64,000 nt of DNA, taken from the NCBI RefSeq assembly GCF_027942865.1, contig NC_134525.1:2356994-2420993 (forward strand). Direction: 5' to 3'. Below are positions 42,893-55,806 of the stretch, one piece after another. The stretch comes from Odontesthes bonariensis (Eukaryota > Chordata > Actinopteri > Atheriniformes > Atherinopsidae). The notes under the pieces are model-generated. The model saw only the letters and a program-made list of their open reading frames with translations, searched no databases and had not been told where the DNA came from. The translations under genes and the position numbers were made by a program. Numbering within the stretch: the stretch's first letter is position 1; the number at the start of each line of letters is the position of its first letter.

Positions 42893-44144
42893 ATCCTCAA
42901 AGTTTAATAGTTTCAACAGATGGAAGGACTTCTGTTTTATGCTATAACGTTTTCAGTAAAATCCCCATAAATAATCTGGATGTTGTACTGTACACGTCTT
43001 GAACTGAAGGTGCAGCAGTGGAAGAAGTTGCTTATTTCAGTGAGAACCCGTCATGTCGGTGTGTAGTTATAAAAGAAATGCTCCTCTGAACAGCAGGAGA
43101 CAGCGAAAATGGAAGTTAAGGAGCCACTGAAAGTGGGAGGAAGGAAATGAAGTGAGGAATGGAAACATGGAGGTGGCCAACAGAGCGGCTCAGACACACA
43201 AAATGAGTTTTTCCTCTGAGAGGGAGAAAGATTGAGGGCCGCGGACGTCACCACGCCGTCAAACTCAAGCTGATGGAGGAGGGTGGAGATAAGGGAGAAG
43301 GGAAGCTGGGGGAAGAGAGGTGTTCAGGTAGATAATAAAGAGAGCAAATGATCCTGACAGAACAGAGCAGCAGGCTGCACAAACATAATAAACCGTCTGT
43401 CCGGTTACCCCTCGCCAAAGTATTTATTTCACACGTTGTTGTGAATCGTATAAAAGCTGAAATGCAACAATCTTTACCCTCCCAACTTAAACTTGCTCAT
43501 AAGACTTTTCATAAATGGAGTGTTGACATTTCCACTGAGTTCCTTTTTCTTTAATAGTTTATTTTTAAAGCGTAAACATCAACCTGCCAGGCCGGCGAAC
43601 AGTCAGCTATGTCTCACTGCATCGTCACTGATCCGGCAGTTGCAGTGTTTGGGTGTAGCGTCTGCCTCGGTTTACGGCTGGTTTACGTCTGGAGGTGTGG
43701 ACATAAAACCCGTCGGAAGATGCTGCTCTTCTTCTGCTGCAGTACACCATGCTTCTGCTCGCATAGACTCCTCAAAATGGACATTCTATGCAGAATCTAG
43801 ATTCTGTGTCCAGAGGCGAGTCGTAAAACAAATGGGGGCTTGTCCGGGACCTTTCAGACTTTGGTGGAGAGCAAACTTTCCCTGACCTTTCCCTAACTGA
43901 TATTTGGTGTTTCAGATGGGTGTATTTCACAGAAGCACCAATCTGCAGTTTTGCCTTGTTTTACTGTATTTGCTTGGTTCCTTGGTGACCGACTTTAACT
44001 AGAGTTTGGCCAACGTAAAGGTATTCATTGTGGATCCAGTCCTTGATGTCCTGTTACGTTCGGTGCAGCGGTAATGTCTGATAATCATACTTTATTTTGC
44101 TTATCCTAATGTCCAGATAATGGTCCCAAATGTGTCGATGAAAA
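42893..44144. other. No gene recognised
   Basis: Unique-looking sequence. A 130-residue frame at 43493-43885 has no recognisable domain and no splice context. Confidence 0.4.
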
Positions 44145-44410
44145 GTGGCTGGTGCACATCCACAGTCTTTAGCCAACTCTGCTGGAACATTAGTCTCAGA
44201 TAGAGTTTATGCACAGTCTTTAGCTAACTCTGCTGGAACATTAGCCTCAGATAGAGTTTATCCACAGTCTTTAGCCAACTCTGCTGGAACATTAACCTCA
44301 GATAGAGTTTATCCACAGTCTTTAGCTAACTCTGCTGGAACATTAGCCTCAGATAGAGTTTATCCACAGTCTTTAGCTAACTCTGCTGGAACATTAGCCT
44401 CAGATAGAAG
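44145..44410. repeat. 51-bp minisatellite, about 5 units
   Basis: Unit CCACAGTCTTTAGCCAACTC plus TGCTGGAACATTAGCCTCAG plus ATAGAGTTTAT. The 17-codon period leaves a frame open (SLANSAGTLASDRVYPQ), but there is no start or gene context. Confidence 0.92.
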
Positions 44411-45631
44411 ATATCAGAGCCCATTGGATAAACTCTGAGGCTGCTGCTGGATGGAAGATGCATGCTCCTCAGTGCAGCTGACAGCAGAACATTTCCACCA
44501 GAAGCTGGCTTCATCCGTCCAGCAGGGTGGATGTGAGTGGGCGGGGCTTATCAGAGGGGGCGGGGCTTAGTAAAGGAGGCGGAGTAAGGGGTGAGGTACT
44601 TTTGAAATGAAAATTGTCTCGTTAAATGAGGAACTTTCACACTAAGGGGAACTAAAAGAAAAACGCCAACGTAAAATAAACTAATAATAAACCGTAATCG
44701 ACGGAAATGGATTAAACTAATGAGCAAAGCCAACGTTAGACGAAAATCCTGACATCAACACTATGAGAAGTGATGTTTGGAAGTATTTTGGGTTTTACAC
44801 CATCAATGGTGAACTACAAACTACAAAGCAGCTGTTTTACTCTAAAACTACAACAAATCTGCTAACTCGCCACCAAAGCGAGGCAGTGATGCACCAAATA
44901 TAAGCGAGTAAATACATATATATATATATATTTATATATGCAGGGATGGAGACAAAGATTGGTTCAGAGAGTTCATTCTGTTGCTTTAACATGTAAAGAT
45001 GAAAAGAAATAAAACCAATTTGCCTGCTACTTATACACGCAAACGGAGAGCAAAGTAATCGTTTCTGTGGCAACCCGGCAGCCGGAGGAGAAGTGAGAAG
45101 ATGAAAAGCCAGAAAGACTCAAATTCAGCTGCATCATCAGAGCAGAGGTGAAGCCACAATGTCGCCGCCTGCTCTCAACAGGCTGAGGAGGAGGGTGTTC
45201 AGTCCAGAGAAACTCAAATTAGGCCAAACTCTTCTCATCCAGGGGAAACTTTGAGAAGGAATAAAAACTTCTCGCCTTTAATCTGCTTTCATTTCTCTCT
45301 ATTGCCTTTTACTGGGAACTCTTTGGAGGTTTATCAGTTTTCACAAAGTCAGTCGCCTGAAGCTCAAAGCAAACAGCAACAGAAACGTATATAGTTCAGC
45401 TGCTCACTGTTAAACCTTTTTATTTCTCCAGGGACGCCGCTCATGAGTCTGTGGTAGGTTTCAGGGCCTTGACACACAAGGCTGTTTATCTGTGGAGCAG
45501 CCTTCAAAATCAACAACGGGAAGCACTTTGCACAAGTGATAAAAGGCATTCAGATGAGATATGAAAACAGACTAAAGCCCACAATGAGCTCACACCGACT
45601 CAGACGCAACAGTCCAGAAACTCAACATTTT
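44411..45631. other. No gene recognised; short (TA)n tract
   Basis: A (AT)n run lies at about 44914-44932. Otherwise unique-looking sequence. Confidence 0.4.
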
Positions 45632-46132
45632 ACGCTTTAAGGCGCCGGCGTTCTGGAGTGAAATCAGGACTGAATTCAACTCATTTCATGCTTTAAGGCG
45701 CCGGCGTTCTGGAGTGATATCAGGACTGAATTCAACTCATTTCATGCTTTAAGGCGCCGGCGTTCTGGAGTGATATCAGGACTGAATTCAACTCATTTCA
45801 CGCTTTAAGGCGCCGGCGTTCTGGAGTGATATCAGGACTGAATTCAGCTCATTTCACGCTTTAAGGCGCCGGCGTTATGGAGTGAAATCAGGACTGAATT
45901 CAACTCATTTCATGCTTTAAGGCGCCGGCGTTCTGGAGTGATATCAGGACTGAATTCAACTCATTTCACGCTTTAAGGCGCCGGCGTTCTGGAGTGAAAT
46001 CAGGACTGAATTCAACTCATTTCACGCTTTAAGGCGCCGGCGTTATGGAGTGACATCAGGACTGAATTCAGCTCATTTCACGCTTTAAGGCGCCAGCGTT
46101 ATGGAGTGAAATCAGGACTGAATTCAGCTCAT
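45632..46132. repeat. 56-bp minisatellite with GGCGCCGGCG core, about 9 units
   Basis: Unit TTAAGGCGCCGGCGTTCTGG plus AGTGAAATCAGGACTGAATT plus CAACTCATTTCACGC(T). Starts at 45641 and 45697 give the period. Each unit carries the self-complementary GGCGCC and CpG sites, which is unusual in AT-rich surroundings. Confidence 0.93.
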
Positions 46133-47666
46133 TTCTGTTTCACTTTGACCTTTCAGAGTAAATCAAGTGGAGCTCGCCATGATGGCTCCATCTTCTTCGG
46201 CCACAGAGAAACCGCGGGACTCAAAACAGAGACTGCTTTAAAAGCAGTTGTTTCTAATGAACACATATCACGCACTGCTTCTCAGTGTGCACAGGGGGCG
46301 TTTTCAGTGTGTTGTCCATTCATTTGCTGATTTCTACTTCTTTTGGACCTTTTATCAAGCATGATGCACGAACATCTTTACATGGATTTAGCTCTTCATT
46401 AGACTCAGCCTGGACACGTCTGTCCTGCCATGAGGCCTCGACTGGACTCGGATTTTACACGGATTCATCTTAACTGATTTTACACGGATTCATCTCCTCT
46501 CGACTGATTTTACACGGATTCAAGACACAAGACCAGTCTTAAATTACCATGGCTTTAACTCATCTCTGACATAAGATTCCACCTGCTTGATTAATTAAAT
46601 TTAATCGGCAAACTTGGACAGGAATCAGCGACACTCGCCGGTCGACTCGGCCAACACGAACCTGGCAGGAGACGGCAGAGTCGGCGTGAACTCTGACGCT
46701 GCGACGGCTCATTGATGCTCAGATCTAATCGCGGGACATTTTTAATCTGCTACGCTACATCTCCGGTCACGGCAGGTGACGGGAAGTCTCTGTCTTCCTC
46801 CAGCACGCGTCAGCGGCGTGGGGCATCATTCTGAAGGACATCTCTAACATCCTGCTGCCTGTTTTCCATTCTGATCCAACCAGTTCAGTCTCTGCTTTGA
46901 TTTCCTCCCCGTTTATCCCTCCCTGCCTGCCTTAACTTTTACCTGCTCACTGAACATTCAGCTCATTCTTTCTCTTTTCATCCCTTGTTCCTGTGCATGT
47001 TTTCCAGAGTCTCCTCTGGCTTCATCTCATCTATAACTCATGCACGTAAAAAAAGCGCTACAAGCCTGTTTGAAACTCCGTCTCTGCATCTCTCTCTCCC
47101 TTCTCTTGACATTTACAGAATCCTCCCTTTCTCCCTTTCATTTCTTTTCATAAAGTTAGGAACAAACAAACACAGTGGAATGGGAAAGTATGCTTTCGGC
47201 ATCCACACTGCGCTCCAGGGATGGTCGAATTTAGAATAAATCGCTGACTTTTTGTTCACTCAAAGGCGGCAGAAACAGCCAGTGATTTAGAATTCAGCCT
47301 TTAATGATTGTATTGGTTGAACTTGTAAGCAAACGGTTGTTCCTTTCATCCACACATGGAGGGATTATTTCTTTGTGCATTTCTTTAGCTCAGAAATGTT
47401 TAATAATTGCGAGTGATCCGAGGTTAAAAAGGTTAAAAAGTCCTCTGAAAGGAGAACACCTTTCTCTAACCTGCCCAGGTATAAACAGTGACATTAACCA
47501 GGAACCTAAATATGGGAAACGGGTGTGAAATCTGCTCAGAGGAGCACAAACTTTCAACACATTTGTTGGATTATCAAATATCTGTGTGAGGATTATTAAC
47601 TGCTGCGACGCACCGAGGTCCTGAATTATAGATGATAAAGTTTTATATAAAGTTTTATATAAAATA
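46133..47666. other. No gene recognised
   Basis: The motif TGATTTTACACGGATTCATC is repeated two to three times near 46451-46520. The remainder is unique-looking. Frames of 60-84 residues show no domain. Confidence 0.4.
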
Positions 47667-50600
47667 AACTTTTTGAGTTAGTATGCGAGTTTGAGTATGC
47701 GTTAAGTTACCGGATGCATACTAGATTCTCCAAAATGTTGGGTATGCATCATGAGGTTACTACTCATACTCAAACTACCCAAGATGCAACGTAACGTGAC
47801 GTCGCCGATTGTCATTTCCTGTCAAAACGGCAGTTTCAAGCTAGCTACAACGAGGGTAGGTTCACTTCCTGTTTTCAAAACAAAAGCACCAATTGTATGG
47901 TAATGGCTTTCCCTATGATAAAAGGCAACGGGTATTTTATTTTGTTAAAATAACAGGAAGTGCGTTGCTCACTGCGGCTAGCTTTAGTAGCGCCAAATTC
48001 GTGGGAACAAAATTGTAAACAGCCGGTATTTTGTCAGGTTTTCAACACGTTGGGGATCTAAACGACTACTTTCTCACCTGAAAATGTTTCAAATGTTGCT
48101 AAAGTTTACAGAGTTTAGAGCTTAAGAGAAATCAGCTTCAGGCCGGCTGATTTCAGCTCGGGCAGGAGCGAAATGCATTGAGGGTAAACGCTCTGCATAC
48201 TGTCTGATCGATGAGTATGTAGTATGCAGTATGTAAGTATGTAGTATGAAGTATGCAGTATGTAGTATGCAGTATGTAAGTATGTAGTATGCAGTATGTG
48301 GTATGTAAGTATGTAGTATGCAGTATGTAGTATGCAGTATGTAGTATGTAAGTATGCAGTATGTAGTATGCAGTATGTAAGTATGCAGTATGTAGTATGC
48401 AGTATGTAGTATGCAGTATGCAGTATGTAGTATGCAGTATGTAAGTATGCAGTATGTAGTATGCAGTATACTGTATGCAGTATGCAGTATGTAGTATGCA
48501 GTATGTAGTATGCAGTATGTACTATGCAGTATGTAGTATGTAATATGTAGTATGCAGTATGTAATATGTAGTATGCAGTATGTAATATGCAGTATGTAGT
48601 ATGTAGTATGCAGTATGTAGTATGCAGTATGCTGTATGCAGTATGTAGTATGCAGTATGCAGTATGTAGTATGCAGTATGGAAGTATGCAGTATGGAATA
48701 TGTAAGTATGTAGTAGGTAGTATGCAGTATGTAGTATACAGCATGTAGTATGAAGTATACAGTTTGTAGTATGTAGTATGCAGTATGTAGTATGCAGTAT
48801 ACAGTTTGTAGTATGTAGTATGCAGTATGGAAGTATGCAGTATGGAACATGTAAGTATGTAGTATGCAGTATGTAGTATGTAGTATGTAGTATACAGTTT
48901 CGAACACAGTCCACAGTTTCCTGTTAGGACACTCATTCGGTTTTCGGCTCGGACAGGAGCGAAATGCATTGAGGGTAAACGCTCTACATACTGTCTGATC
49001 GATGAGTATGTAGTATGCAGTATGTAAGTATGTAGTATGAAGTATGCAGTATGTAGTATGCAGTATGTAAGTATGTAGTATGCAGTATGTAAGTATGTAG
49101 TATGCAGTATGTTGTATGCAGTATGTAAGTATGTAGTATGAAGTATGCAGTATGTAGTATGCAGTATGTAAGTATGTAGTATGCAGTATGTAAGTATGTA
49201 GTATGCAGTATGTTGTATGCAGTATGGAAGTATGCAGTATGGAATATGTAAGTATGTAGTATGCAGTATGTAGTATGTAAGTATGCAGTATGTAGTATGC
49301 AGTATACAGTATGTAGTATGCAGTATGTAAGTATGTAGTATGCAGTATGTAAGTATGTAGTATGCAGTATGTGGTATGCAGTATGTGGTATGCAGTATGT
49401 AAGTATGTAGTATGCAGTATGTAAGTATGTAGTATGTAGTATGCAAGTATGCAGTATGTAGTATGAAGTATGTAGTATGCAGTATGTAAGTATGTAGTAT
49501 GCAGTATGTAGTATGTAAGTATGCAGTATGTTGTATGCAGTATGGAAGTATGCAGTATGGAATATGTAAGTATGTAGTATGTAGTATGCAGTATACAGTA
49601 TGTAGTATGCAGTATGTAGTATGTAAGTATGCAGTATGGAATATGTAAGTATGTAGTATGCAGTATGTAGTATGCAGTATGTAGTATGCAGTATGTAGTA
49701 TGTAAGTATGCAGTATGTAGTATGCAGTATACAGTATGTAGTATGCAGTATGTAGTATGCAGTATGTTGTATGCAGTATGCAGTATGTAGTATGCAGTAT
49801 GCAGTATGCAGTATGCAATATGTAGTATGCAGTATGTAATATGTAGTATGTAATATGTAGTATGTAGTATGCAGTATGTAGTATGCAGTATGTAGTATGC
49901 AGTATGCTGTATGCAGTATGTAGTATGCAGTATGTAGTATGCAGTATACAGTATGTAGTATGCAGTATGTAGTATGGAAGTATGCAGTATGGAATATGTA
50001 AGTATGTAGTATGCAGTATGTAGTATGTAGTATGCAGTATGTAGTATGTAGTATGCAGTATACAGTTTGTAGTATGTAGTATGCAGTATGTAGTTTGTAG
50101 TATGTAGTATGCAGTATGCAGTATGCAGTATACAGTATGGAAGTATGCAGTATGTAGTATGCAGTATGTAGTATGTAGTATGCAGTATGCAGTATGTAGT
50201 ATACAGTATGTAGTATGCAGTATGCAGTATACAGTATGTAGTATGTAGTATGTAGTATGCAGTATGTAGTATGTAGTATGCAGTATGTAGTATGCAGTAT
50301 GTAGTATGCAGTATGCAGTATGTAGTATGCAGTATGGAAGTATGCAGTATGTAGTATACAGTATGCAGTATGTAGTATGCAGTATGTAGTATACAGTATG
50401 TAGTATGTAGTATGTAGTATGGAAGTATGCAGTATGTAGTATGCAGTATGTAGTATGTAGTATGCAGTATGTAGTATGTAGTATGTAGTATGGAAGTATG
50501 CAGTATGTAGTATACAGTATGCAGTATGTAGTATGCAGTATGTAGTATACAGTATGTAGTATGTAGTATGTAGTATGGAAGTATGCAGTATGTAGTATGC

Positions 50601-50958
50601 AGTATGTAGTATGCAGTATGTAGTATGCAGTATGCAGTATGTAGTATGCAGTATGTAGTATACAGTATGCAGTATGCAGTATGTAGTATGCAGTATGTAG
50701 TATGCAGTATGTAGTATGTAGTATGCAGTATGTAGTATGCAGTATGGAATATGTAGTATGCAGTATGCAGTATGTAGTATGTAGTATGTAGTATGCAGTA
50801 TGCAGTATGTAGTATGTAGTATGTAGTATGCAGTATGCAGTATGTAGTATGTAGTATGCAGTATGTAGTATGCAGTATGTAGTATGTAGTATGTAGTATG
50901 TAGTATGTAGTATGCAGTATGCAGTATGTAGTATGTAGTATACAGTTTTGAACACAGT
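47667..50958 (-). mobile_element. CATACT-satellite element, copy B (largest)
   Basis: Read on the minus strand: left terminus near 50958 (GGACTGTGTTC), array down to about 48215, ATCGATCAGACAGTATGC, then the unique arm with AGCTGATTTCTCTTAAGC, ACGTGACGTTACG-type CRE-like sequence, and CTCAAACTCGCATACTAAC to 47667, where the right terminus is lost. Within the array a non-satellite piece with the left terminus plus host flank (48896-48990) recurs at 50940-50985, so array and flank were duplicated together. The 946-residue minus ORFs are artefacts of the 7-bp period. Confidence 0.87.
48215..50945. repeat. 7-bp CATACTR satellite, two blocks (48215-48905 and 49000-50945)
   Basis: On the plus strand the unit reads GTAGTATGCAGTAT and variants with single-base insertions (GTAAGTATG, GGAAGTATG). 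Three units make 21 bp, seven codons, with no stop, so all minus frames run open (YILHTAY and CILHTTY repeats). Confidence 0.95.
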
Positions 50959-50985
50959 CCACAGTTTCCTGTTAGGACACTCATT

Positions 50986-51950
50986 CTTCTACTGAATCAC
51001 AACCAGGAGCAACAAAGCCCACAGCGCCCCCCTCTGGTGACGCCACACGGACGAGTTGATCAATGGAAGCAAGCCTGATTCATCTTTGTTTTTTGCTGCT
51101 TTTCAAAGGACTTTTTCAGATTTTCACTGCAAAGAAAGAAACTCAAGTGAAGAAATATTGGAAGGACATTAACCCAGACAGGCTTTCTCCTCCCATCCAG
51201 CACAGCGTACCTGTCAGAGACTTCAGCCCCGCGTAACGTGGTGAAACACAAAGCGTGTGACAGGCTGCAGCAAACATCCCACCTGAGAAAGCTCTGAGGG
51301 GGCTGCAGGAAGGCCAAAGCTCTGCAATAAGAACCTCCCTCTGCTCCTCCTAAAAAGATTCCCTGACAGAACCACCGATGGGACGTCTTCGTTTACACAC
51401 CCTTCCGTTACCCTGTTCTGACCTTGGAAATCCCCTTTAACTGAGACTCCCACCCACCAGCTTTAAGTTTGAGCCCGTCTGTCGTCTTCTTAATTGGCTG
51501 CAATAACTTGTAAAACCCCGCCCACCTGGCAGGCTTCCAACCAATCACAGCGTGATTAAAGGACTAATTAAACAGGATTAAGCTGCAACATCAAGGCTGA
51601 AACGTGCACAGAGTGGAACAGTGAGGAGGATTTCTCTGAAAAGCTGCCGCTTCTCAGCCTTCGTTCTTTTCTTCTCTCTAATTAGGAAGCGGAGGAGACG
51701 AAGGCAAACTGCGTTTCAGTTCATCGCATCCAGAAGACGGAAAGAAAGGATGTGGAGTTACCCATCCATTCCTCTCTCCTCTTCACTTTATCCACTCTGC
51801 TCCTCACATCCAGGAGGAACTGAAACGATAAAACGCTCCCTGTTTTTTAACTCCGCCTTTATTCACCAGCAGATGAAACCAACCAGACGTCTATGGGAGC
51901 CGTTTCTGTGATCTGCCACTGCAGAAAAACTAAAAAGCTGCAAAAGCTGA
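50986..51950. other. No gene recognised
   Basis: Unique-looking sequence with moderate GC. The 96-residue frame at 51621-51911 has no recognisable domain or splice support. Confidence 0.4.
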
Positions 51951-52230
51951 CGTTGTAGCTCATCAATGACATATCCCAGATCTAACAATCCCCCCAAGAA
52001 TATTTCACTTTGCACTGTATACATTGAAAACATAACGGTTTTTGTGTGTGTGTCTGAACATAAATTGGTGTTTACCTCATATACACTAGTATTTAAAGGG
52101 TCAATTTTTTTAAAATAATTGAAAACTTGGTGGTTATGATCAGAACTGAAGTGGAATAAAAGATTTATGAAAGAAAAAGCAGAAATAAATATTAATATAT
52201 GATGTTTTTAGGTCATTTTAAAAGGGTCTG
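51951..52230. repeat. Dispersed repeat related to 59700-60515 (opposite orientation)
   Basis: CATCAATGACATATCCCAGA, TTTACCTCATATACACTAGT, AACTTGGTGGTTATGATCAG and ATGATGTTTTTAGGTCATTT have reverse-complement counterparts at about 60235-60515. This is a solo piece of the piggyBac-like element at 59543-60599. Confidence 0.8.
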
Positions 52231-52791
52231 ATGGGTCGCAGGTCATCACTGAGCTGTGGATCGATGGCTGCTGCTTCCCCATCAGTCTGAAGTGTTGCCG
52301 CCTCCTCGCTGCCTCTGAAGAACTCATCTCCTCTTGTTACGAGTCGCTCCGTCAGTGGGTTTTGCTGGACTTCCCTCAGTTTGTTCCACTCTGTTTCCTC
52401 CTCCTCGGCTCTTCAGCACATTTCAGGCTTGTCTATCGATTCCCTTCTCTCAGAGTGAGTGCCTCTCATTTTGCTCAGTATTGATATGGGCGAGTGTTTT
52501 TCTGTGTTTTAGTGCAGTCTGCTGACACTGAAACCCCAGCAGATGAAGCTCTGACAGCAGCTCTGACAGCATCTTAGCATCTTTTGTTCGTACAGAGTCT
52601 ATTTCTACAATTAGAAACTAAATTATCAACGTGTGTTCAGTCATTTGAAATGTGTTTCCCTGACCTTTTATCCATTATCTGATAATTATCTCCCTCTCTC
52701 TATTGGATTTCTGTTCTGAATGCACAAGTTTTTGCTTTAGCTTAACATCTCCAAGCATCTGTTACAGAGAAGTTAATGATTATAAATCTGA
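52231..52791. other. No gene recognised
   Basis: Unique-looking sequence between two repeat elements. Confidence 0.4.
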
Positions 52792-54853
52792 GGCTGTGTT
52801 CGAAACTACATACTGATCGATCAGACAGTATGCAGAGTGTTTACCCACAATGCATTTCGCTCCTGCCCGAGCCGAAATCAGCCGGCCTGAAGCTGATTTC
52901 CCTTAAGCTCTAAACTCTGTAAACTTTAGCAACATTTGAAACATTTTCAGGCGAGAAAGTAGTCGTTTAGATCCCCAACGTGTTGAAAACCTGACAAAAT
53001 ACCGGCAGAAGCGAAATGCATTGTGGGTAAACGATCTGCATACTGTCTGATCAATCAGTATCCAGTATGTAAAATGGAAGTATGTAGTATGTAGTATGCA
53101 GTATGTAAGTATGCTATATGTAGTATGGAAGTATGCAGTATGTAATATGTAGTACGGAATTATGCAGTATGGAAGTATGCAGTATGTAGTATGTAATATG
53201 TAGTATGCAGTATGGAAGTATGCAGTATGCAGTATGGAAGTATGCAGTATGTAGTATGCAGTATGTAATATGTAGTATGCAGTATGGAAGTATGTAGTAT
53301 GTAGTATGGAAGTATGCAGTATGTAGTATGCAGTATGGAAGTATGCAGTATGTTGTATGCAGTATGGAAGTACGTAGTATGTAGTATGTAGAATGGAAGT
53401 ATGTAGTATGTAGTATGCAGTATGTAGTATGCAGTATGTAAGTATGTAGTATGCAGTATGGAAGTATGCAGTATGTAGTATGTAATATGTAGTATGCAGT
53501 ATGGAAGTATGTAGTATGCAGTATGGAAGTATGCAGTTTGCAGTATGGAAGTATGCAGTATGTAATATGTAGTATGCAGTATGGAAGTATGTAGTATGCA
53601 GTATGGAAGTATGCAGTATGTAGTATGTATTATGTAGTATGCAGTATGGAAGTATGCAGTATGTAGCATGTAAGTATGCAGTATGTAGTATGCAGTATGG
53701 AAGTATGCAGTATGTTGTATGCAGTATGGAAGTACGTAGTATGCAGTATGGAAGTATGCAGTATGTAGTATGCAGTATGTAGTATGCAATATGCAGTATT
53801 TAGAATGCAGTATGTAGTATGGAAGTATGCAGTATGTAGTATGCAGTATGCAGTATGCAGTATGCACTATGGAAGTATGTAGTATGGAAGTATGCAGTAT
53901 GGAAGTATGCAGTATGTAGTATGCAGTATGCAATATGCAGTATGCAGTATGTAGTATGGAAGTATGTAGTATGCAGTATGTAGTATGGAAGTATGCAGTA
54001 TGTAGTATGGAAGTATGCAGTATGGAAGTATGCAGTATGTAGTATGCAGTATGTAGTATGCAGTATGGAAGTATGCAGTATGTAGTATGGAAGTATGCAG
54101 TATGCAGTATGCAATATGCAATATGCAGTATGTAGTATGCAGTATGTAGTATGCAATATGTAGTATGCAGTATGTAGTATGGAAGTATGTAGTATGCAAG
54201 TATGCAGTATGTAGTATGGAAGTATGCAGTATGCAGTATGCAATATGCAATATGCAGTATGTAGTATGCAGTATGTAGTATGTAGTATGTAGTATGCAAT
54301 ATGTAGTATGCAGTATGCAATATGTAGTATGCAGTATGTAGTATGCAGTATGTAGTATGCAGTTTGCAGTATGGAAGTATGCAATATGTAGTATGCAATA
54401 TGCAGTATGTAGTATGCAGTATGTAGTATGTAATATGTAATATGTAGTATGCAGTATGTAGTATGTAGTATGCAGTATGTAGTATGTAGTATGTAATATG
54501 TAATATGTAGTATGCAGTATGTAGTATGTAGTATGTAGTATGCAGTATGGAAGTATGTAGTATGCAGTATGGAAGTATGCAGTATGCAGTATGTAATATG
54601 TAGTATGCAGTATGGAAGTATGTAGTATGCAGTATGGAAGTATGCAGTATGCAGTATGTATTATGTAGTATGCAGTATGGAAGTATGCAGTATGTAGCAT
54701 GGAAGTATGCAGTATGTTGTATGCAGTATGGAAGTATGCAATATGTAGTATGCAATATGCAGTATGTAGTATGCAGTATGTAATATGTAATATGTAGTAT
54801 GCAGTATGTAGTATGCAGTATGTAATATGTAGTATGCAGTATCGAACACAGCC
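52792..54853. mobile_element. CATACT-satellite element, copy C (two left ends)
   Basis: It starts GGCTGTGTTCGAAACTACATACT and runs straight into ATCGATCAGACAGTATGC and the unique arm up to ATACCGGC (about 53003). It then turns into an inverted left arm (GCGAAATGCATTGTGGGTAAACG, CTGTCTGATCAATCAG) with a long array (53065-54845), and ends TATCGAACACAGCC. Both ends are therefore the satellite-side end, the converse of copy A. ORFs on the minus strand (up to 595 residues) are array artefacts. Confidence 0.87.
53065..54845. repeat. CATACT satellite array of copy C
   Basis: Mix of GTAGTATGCAGTATG and GGAAGTATG units. The GGAAGTATG variant is far commoner here than in copy B, a copy-specific dialect. 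Confidence 0.95.
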
Positions 54854-55370
54854 ATGGTGTTTGAAATGTTAAATGAAAAGTTAAATCAGCTGAACCGGGG
54901 TAACCAGAGTAAAGGCTCTTTGGGGGTAAACTACCCACCGAAAGCACAGAGGCAGGAGAGGAAACTCATCTGGGTCACTTTCCCTCCACCTCCCTGCTTC
55001 TCCTCCATCACCTCACCCTGCTTCTCACTGCCCTCCTCACACCACGTTGCCTTCTGCGGTCGATGCGTTTCATCATGCAGTGCGTGTGCATGTGTGTGTG
55101 CACATGTGTGAGCATGTGTGTGCGCATGTGTGTGTGCATGTGTGTGGAGGAGGAAGAGGAATCATTGCATCAGCCCCAGATTTTTCTAAGAATAGAGGAA
55201 AAACAAACATGTAGCAGAGAAGAAGGCGGAGGAGGTGCTGTCCAAAGACCAGAGATGCTGCCTGATGGGATATGAAGTCTGAGGCCAGATTTATCACATC
55301 TGCATCAGCTGCAGGGCATCAGTTCATCGGTCGCAGCCCAGGCTTGGACCAACCTGCTCCTGTTCTCATG
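54854..55370. other. Unique sequence with TG-rich tract
   Basis: A GTGTGTGCATGTGTGTG-type tract lies at 55081-55146. No gene was recognised. Confidence 0.45.
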
Positions 55371-55806
55371 GGCTGTGTTCGAAACCGCATACTACATACT
55401 TCCATACTGCATACTACATACTTCCATACTACATACATTTTGTTCCTACGAATTCGGCGCTACTAAAGCTAGCCGCAGTGAGCAACGCACTTCTGTTTAT
55501 TTTCACAAAATAAAATACCCGTTGCCTTTTACCATACAATTGGTGCTTTTGTTTTGAAAACAGGAAGTGAACCTACCCTCGTTGTAGCTAGCTTGAAACT
55601 GCCGTTTTGACAGGAAATGACGATCGGCGACGTCACGTTACGTTGCATCTTGGGTAGTTTGAGTATGAGTAGTAACCTCATGATGCATACCCAACATTTC
55701 GGAGAATCTAGAATGGATCCGGGAACTTCTCGCTTACTCAAACTCGCATACTAACTCAGAAAGTTAGTAGGCGTAGTAGGAGTAGTATGCGGTTTCGAAA
55801 ACAGCC
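55371..55806 (+). mobile_element. CATACT-satellite element, copy D (short, both termini intact)
   Basis: It starts GGCTGTGTTCGAAACCGCAT and ends GCGGTTTCGAAAACAGCC. The array is only about 50 bp (CATACTACATACTTC units). The next part of the unique arm is deleted; sequence resumes at TTTTGTTCCTACGAATTCGG and runs to the right end. At 436 bp this is the compact form of the family. A clear target duplication is not visible (flanks TTCTCATG and ACTGACTC). Confidence 0.88.

Noticed and set aside
43493-43885. 130-residue plus ORF as a gene
   Set aside because: Overlapping alternative frames, no domain, no promoter or splice context.
48115-50984. Minus-strand ORFs up to 946 residues (YILHTAY/CILHTTY repeats)
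   Set aside because: Seven-bp repeat units lacking stops in three minus frames; all frames are open simultaneously, and the arrays belong to a transposon satellite.
53160-54947. 595-residue minus ORF and its overlapping frames
   Set aside because: Same period-7 satellite artefact in copy C.
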